Below are positions 5,720 through 8,845 of a stretch of 8,845 nt of DNA, in pieces. The notes below the pieces were generated by a model, which was not told where the DNA came from, did not search any database, and saw only the letters and a list, made by a program, of their open reading frames with translations. This DNA is from Clostridia bacterium. GTDB taxonomy: Bacteria; Bacillota; Clostridia; Christensenellales; Borkfalkiaceae. Position numbers and translations under genes: made by a program. Location of the stretch: positions 1 to 8,845 of the forward strand of contig JAIDIR010000122.1 of NCBI GenBank assembly GCA_029052615.1, given 5' to 3'. Position 1 is the stretch's first letter; each line of letters begins with the position of its first letter.

Positions 5720-7036
5720 ATGGCAGAGGTATTGATTTCGGCGATAAGCACGCCCCCGGGAGTGGGCGGCGTGGCAATAGTAAGGGTGAGCGGTCAAGGC
5801 GCGCTTTGCCTTGCGGAAAAAATGTTTGCACCGTCGGGCAAAACGGCGGTTAAAGATTTTGCGCCCAACTATATGTACACGGGAAATATTCTTTGCGACG
5901 GCTTTTCCGATTACGGAATGTGCGTGTATTTCAAGGCGCCCAAAAGCTACACGGGGGAGGACGTCGTGGAGTTTCACTGTCACGGCGGTACCGAGATTGC
6001 GCGCGGCGTTTTAAAGGCAACGCTTGCCGCGGGCGCGCGGTCTGCCGGGCGCGGAGAGTTTACCAAGCGCGCGTTCATAAACGGCAAACTTTCGCTGTCG
6101 TCGGCGGAGGGCGTTATTGATATGATTAACGCCGAAAGCCTTGCCGAGGTGCGCGCGGGCGGTTTACTGTACTCCGAAAAGCTGACCGGCGAGGTCAAAA
6201 AAATTCAGTCCTCGCTTACCGATATTTTAGCGGGCATCGCCGCCGACACCGACTATCCCGAGGAGGATATAGATAAGTGCGAGCTTGCCTCGCTTTCAAC
6301 CGATTTGCAGGGCATATGTACCGCTCTTGACGACTTAATTGCGGCATATTCGGGGGGTAAACTCATAAAAAGCGGCGTTTCGGTCGCAATTTGCGGCGCG
6401 CCCAACGTCGGCAAGTCTTCGCTTTTAAACGCGCTTTTAGGCTACGATAAGGCTATCGTTTCACCCGTTGCGGGCACCACGCGCGACGCGGTAGAGGGCA
6501 CTATAATAATCGACGGCGTCAAGTATCATTTGACCGATACGGCTGGCATAAGAGAGCAGGCGGGCGACATAGAAAGTATTGGAATCGAGCGCGCAAAACG
6601 CGCTGTCAACACCGCTGACGTCGTCGTGTGCGTTTCGGACTGCGCCGACTTTTGCGCGGCTGACGGAGTGCAGGAGGACAGGCTTTTAAAGGTCTTTTCC
6701 AAGGCGGACGGGGGTAAACCGTTCGGCGGTTACGACGTGGCGATTTCCTCGCTGACGGGCGCGGGGCTGGAAGATTTGAAATCAAAGCTCGCGGCTAAGG
6801 CGACGGGCGGCAGGTCGCTGGACAACGCTTACGTTATAGAGGAAAGACACTATTCCGCGTTGAAGCGCGCAAGGGAAAAGCTTGCCGCGGCGGTTGCGGG
6901 AATGCAAAGCTTTCCTTTGGATATAATCTCTCTCGATATAAGAGAGGGGTGGCGCATACTCGGCGAAATCACGGGCGAGACCGCCGACGAGGAAATTATA
7001 AACACGGTATTCGCAAAGTTTTGCGTAGGCAAATAA
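5720..7036 (+). CDS. mnmE: tRNA uridine-5-carboxymethylaminomethyl(34) synthesis GTPase MnmE
   Basis: The 438-residue protein works with MnmG, encoded elsewhere, to install the 5-(carboxymethyl)aminomethyl group on wobble uridine 34. The N-terminal folate-binding domain shows TPPGVGGVAIVRVSG (11-25), EDVVEFHCHGG (80-90) and GRGEFTKRAFINGKLSLSSAEGV (spanning 110-132). The helical domain holds a G domain at about 218-362: P-loop GAPNVGKS (226-233), AGTTRD (251-256), DTAGIRE (273-279, with the catalytic-type Glu279) and SSLTGAG (343-349). The C-terminus FCVGK has the expected catalytic Cys435. The usual NKxD guanine-specificity motif reads SKAD (327-330), which is unusual. The protein is slightly shorter than the common 450-460. 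The ATG gives a normal N-terminus, but no Shine-Dalgarno sequence lies close to it. A lysR gene follows after 13 nt. Confidence 0.95.
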   Translation: MAEVLISAISTPPGVGGVAIVRVSGQGALCLAEKMFAPSGKTAVKDFAPNYMYTGNILCDGFSDYGMCVYFKAPKSYTGEDVVEFHCHGGTEIARGVLKATLAAGARSAGRGEFTKRAFINGKLSLSSAEGVIDMINAESLAEVRAGGLLYSEKLTGEVKKIQSSLTDILAGIAADTDYPEEDIDKCELASLSTDLQGICTALDDLIAAYSGGKLIKSGVSVAICGAPNVGKSSLLNALLGYDKAIVSPVAGTTRDAVEGTIIIDGVKYHLTDTAGIREQAGDIESIGIERAKRAVNTADVVVCVSDCADFCAADGVQEDRLLKVFSKADGGKPFGGYDVAISSLTGAGLEDLKSKLAAKATGGRSLDNAYVIEERHYSALKRAREKLAAAVAGMQSFPLDIISLDIREGWRILGEITGETADEEIINTVFAKFCVGK

Positions 7037-7049
7037 GGAGTGTGACAAA

Positions 7050-7928
7050 ATGGTTAATCTCGAATTGTACAGGGTGTTTTATACCGTTGCAAAATTCGGC
7101 AGTTCAACGCGCGCGGCGGAGGAGCTTTTCATCTCCCAGCCCGCCGTTTCGCAGGCAATAAAGCAGCTTGAAAACCAGCTCGGCACGACGCTTTTCAACC
7201 GCACGCATATGGGAATGGAGCTTTCCACTCAGGGCGGCAAGCTGATATTCAAGCAGGTGGAGGAAGCGCTCAGACTTTTGGACGACGCCGAAAGCAAGCT
7301 TTTAGAGCTTAAGACTACCGCAACCGGCACCATAAGAATAGGCGCAACCGACGCAATTTTTTCGCATATTCTCGCCGATAAAATAGTGGCGTACAATATC
7401 AAATACCCCGCGGTCAAGCTGGAGCTTTTAACGGGTACCACGCCCGAAACGCTTGAACAGCTTAAAGAGGGTAAGTGCGACGTCGGCTTTATAAACCTGC
7501 CCGTCGACGACAAGGACGTCAACTTTACGGGCACGGTCGCGCACCTTTCGGACGTTTTCGTAGCAGGCGGAAAATTCGAACATCTCAAGGGCAAAAAGGT
7601 CAACCTTGCGGACTTGCAGGGCTATCCCCTTTTAATGATAGAAAGCAACACCATTGCGCGCCGCGCATTGTCCGCGTACACGCAGACGCTCGGCATACAG
7701 CTGCACCCCGACATAGAGGTGGAGAACTGGGATCTGATGATGAAGTTCGCAAGCAGCGGCATGGGCATAGGCTGCGTTCCGCGCGAATACGCCGCGCCCC
7801 TTCTGGAAAGCGGAGAGCTGTTCGAGGTGGACGTCGTGCCCCATCTGCCCGTACGTGGCGTGGGCATAGCGCTCCCCAAAAATACCCCCGTGCAGTACGC
7901 GCTTAAAGAATTCATATCAATGTTTTAA
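7050..7928 (+). CDS. LysR-family transcriptional regulator
   Basis: The 292-residue protein has a winged helix-turn-helix at residues 1-60 with the classical signature STRAAEELFISQPAVSQAIKQLENQLGTTLFNR (spanning 19-51). A linker helix (about 66-90) and a periplasmic-binding-protein-like effector domain (about 95-292) starting GTIRIGATDAIFSHIL follow. Length is typical. The effector and targets cannot be read from the sequence. LysR genes often face their target gene, but here both neighbours run in the same direction, so no obvious divergent target exists. The ATG is supported by AAGGAG (7035-7040), 9 nt upstream, which overlaps the mnmE stop region, so it is probably cotranscribed with mnmE. 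The transglutaminase-like gene begins 14 nt after its stop. That makes the latter a candidate target or merely an operon companion. Confidence 0.93.
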   Translation: MVNLELYRVFYTVAKFGSSTRAAEELFISQPAVSQAIKQLENQLGTTLFNRTHMGMELSTQGGKLIFKQVEEALRLLDDAESKLLELKTTATGTIRIGATDAIFSHILADKIVAYNIKYPAVKLELLTGTTPETLEQLKEGKCDVGFINLPVDDKDVNFTGTVAHLSDVFVAGGKFEHLKGKKVNLADLQGYPLLMIESNTIARRALSAYTQTLGIQLHPDIEVENWDLMMKFASSGMGIGCVPREYAAPLLESGELFEVDVVPHLPVRGVGIALPKNTPVQYALKEFISMF

Positions 7929-7942
7929 GCGGAGTGGTTCAA

Positions 7943-8833
7943 ATGAAAAACAAATATAAAAAAATACTTTTAATAGCCGGCATTGCGGTTTTTATTATCG
8001 GTTTATGCGTAAGCATCGGCTTTAATATTTATCAGGCGTATTTCGGCTGGGACAGTTATTTGCAGGACACCGACGAAATTTATATTATGGAAGCGGGAAT
8101 CATAAGCAATAATCTGGAATTTAAGGAAGGCACGGACTACGAATTGCAATACGACTTTTCGCACGAAAATTATCAGACGCTGAAAAGTAAGTATAAGCTG
8201 GAAAGCACCGCAAAGCAGGGAACGGAATTTGAAAGAGCCTTGCGGCTTATGGACGAATACGCTCCCCGCTTAACGCACAAAAGCAATTACGACAACAGCA
8301 CCAACTTAAGTGCGTTGGACCTGTTGGAATACAGCTTGAATAATAAAAATCACGGCATAAACTGCAGGGCAAAGGCGCAGATATTAAACGAGATGTGTTT
8401 GTCGCTGGGCATTTATGCACGCAAAGTCTGGATAATGCCCTATTCCAAATACGACGGCGACTGTCACGTCGTAAACGAGGTTTGGGATAGCTCTTTAAAT
8501 AAATGGGTTATGCTCGATATTACCAATAACGAATATTGGGTGGACGAAAACAACACGCCGTTGTCAGTTCTGGAAATAAGAAGCAAAGCCGCGTTGAAAG
8601 AATTCTGCACGCCCGTGGAGGCAGGCGATAAAACGGGCAACCTGCAGAAGCTGAAAGATAAGAATATCGGCGATTTCATTTATATCGTTAAAAATATGGT
8701 TTATATGGAATACTGCACCGAATACACGGTTGGCGAAAGTAAAGAGTTTTATTTGCTGATGCCGCAAAATATTCCGTCAAAATATGAATTGATAATCTCG
8801 AAAAATTCTATCGAGCGTTGTCCGGTAAAATAA
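7943..8833 (+). CDS. Membrane-anchored transglutaminase-like (papain-fold) protein
   Basis: The 296-residue protein has a short basic N-terminus (MKNKYKK), one membrane segment (about 8-30) and a large domain predicted to be outside the cell. The transglutaminase-like core (about 135-205) contains a plausible Cys-His-Asp triad: Cys141 in GINCRAKAQILNEM, His175 in DCHVVNEVWD and Asp192 in KWVMLDITNN. Bacterial members of this superfamily include proteases and peptide-modifying enzymes, so the reaction cannot be specified. The part after about 205 (LEIRSKAALKEF onwards) has no motif I recognise. I chose the ATG at 7943 over the in-frame GTG at 7934 because GCGGAG (7929-7934) is then 8 nt upstream; with the GTG it would overlap the start codon. 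Base composition is visibly richer in A and T than mnmE or lysR, which may reflect later acquisition. No terminator is visible in the last 12 bases. Confidence 0.85.
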   Translation: MKNKYKKILLIAGIAVFIIGLCVSIGFNIYQAYFGWDSYLQDTDEIYIMEAGIISNNLEFKEGTDYELQYDFSHENYQTLKSKYKLESTAKQGTEFERALRLMDEYAPRLTHKSNYDNSTNLSALDLLEYSLNNKNHGINCRAKAQILNEMCLSLGIYARKVWIMPYSKYDGDCHVVNEVWDSSLNKWVMLDITNNEYWVDENNTPLSVLEIRSKAALKEFCTPVEAGDKTGNLQKLKDKNIGDFIYIVKNMVYMEYCTEYTVGESKEFYLLMPQNIPSKYELIISKNSIERCPVK

Positions 8834-8845
8834 GCGGATAAATTA

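Noticed and set aside
5324..5983. A 219-codon minus-strand frame crossing the membrane-gene tail, terminator and mnmE promoter
   Set aside because: It is His/Arg-rich, runs through two strong regulatory elements on the other strand, and shows no domain or ribosome-binding site.
7934..7942. GTG at 7934 as the start of the transglutaminase-like gene
   Set aside because: The ribosome-binding site GCGGAG (7929-7934) would overlap this codon; the ATG at 7943 has proper spacing and starts a normal basic-hydrophobic anchor.
1..8845. CRISPR arrays, tRNA or rRNA genes, insertion sequences, toxin-antitoxin or phage-defence modules
   Set aside because: I found no spaced direct repeats, no cloverleaf with a CCA-type end, no transposase and no defence-type gene pair on either strand.

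Overview
This is a contig end from a bacterial assembly. Its genes and order point to the Bacillota (Firmicutes), probably an uncultured gut-type member of the Clostridia. Supporting this are a group II ECF-transporter operon ending in truA, an MnmE GTPase, a small trypsin-like lipoprotein and a Gly/Gln-tailed membrane protein of a style common in clostridial metagenomes. The core genes are rich in GCG, CGC and GCC codons. The partial gene at the start and the last gene are visibly richer in A and T. The placement is inferred from gene content and order; no marker-gene comparison could be run.

Layout: (1) 1-58 is not genomic. It matches a Nextera/Illumina i7 library adapter with a few errors, so real sequence starts at about 59. 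(2) 59-248 is the 3' end of an unidentified gene. After a 27-nt gap comes a DegP/HtrA-like serine protease lipoprotein (276-977), closed by a strong hairpin terminator (985-1017). (3) A clear sigma-A-type promoter (1069-1097) drives a tightly packed operon. Its genes are a single-polypeptide ECF ATPase holding both the EcfA1-type and EcfA2-type domains (1144-3033), ecfT (3026-3871, 8-bp overlap) and truA (3868-4620, GTGA overlap). (4) A 300-residue membrane protein of unknown function (4705-5607) may have its own weak promoter and is followed by a terminator (5623-5647). (5) A second clear promoter (5651-5679) drives mnmE (5720-7036), a LysR-type regulator (7050-7928) and a membrane-anchored transglutaminase-like protein (7943-8833). 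These three are spaced by 13-14 nt, each later gene has a ribosome-binding site, and they look cotranscribed. All genes lie on the + strand.

How they work together: EcfA and EcfT form the shared energising module for vitamin or micronutrient uptake with substrate-binding S components encoded elsewhere. TruA and MnmE modify tRNA (pseudouridine in the anticodon arm and the wobble-uridine modification respectively). The two anchored extracytoplasmic proteins, a protease and a transglutaminase-fold protein, would act at the cell surface. I see no clearly new multi-gene system. The points most worth checking are the adapter remnant, the fused and insertion-bearing EcfA, the SKAD in place of NKxD in the MnmE G domain, and the low-complexity DPF-repeat tail of the membrane protein.
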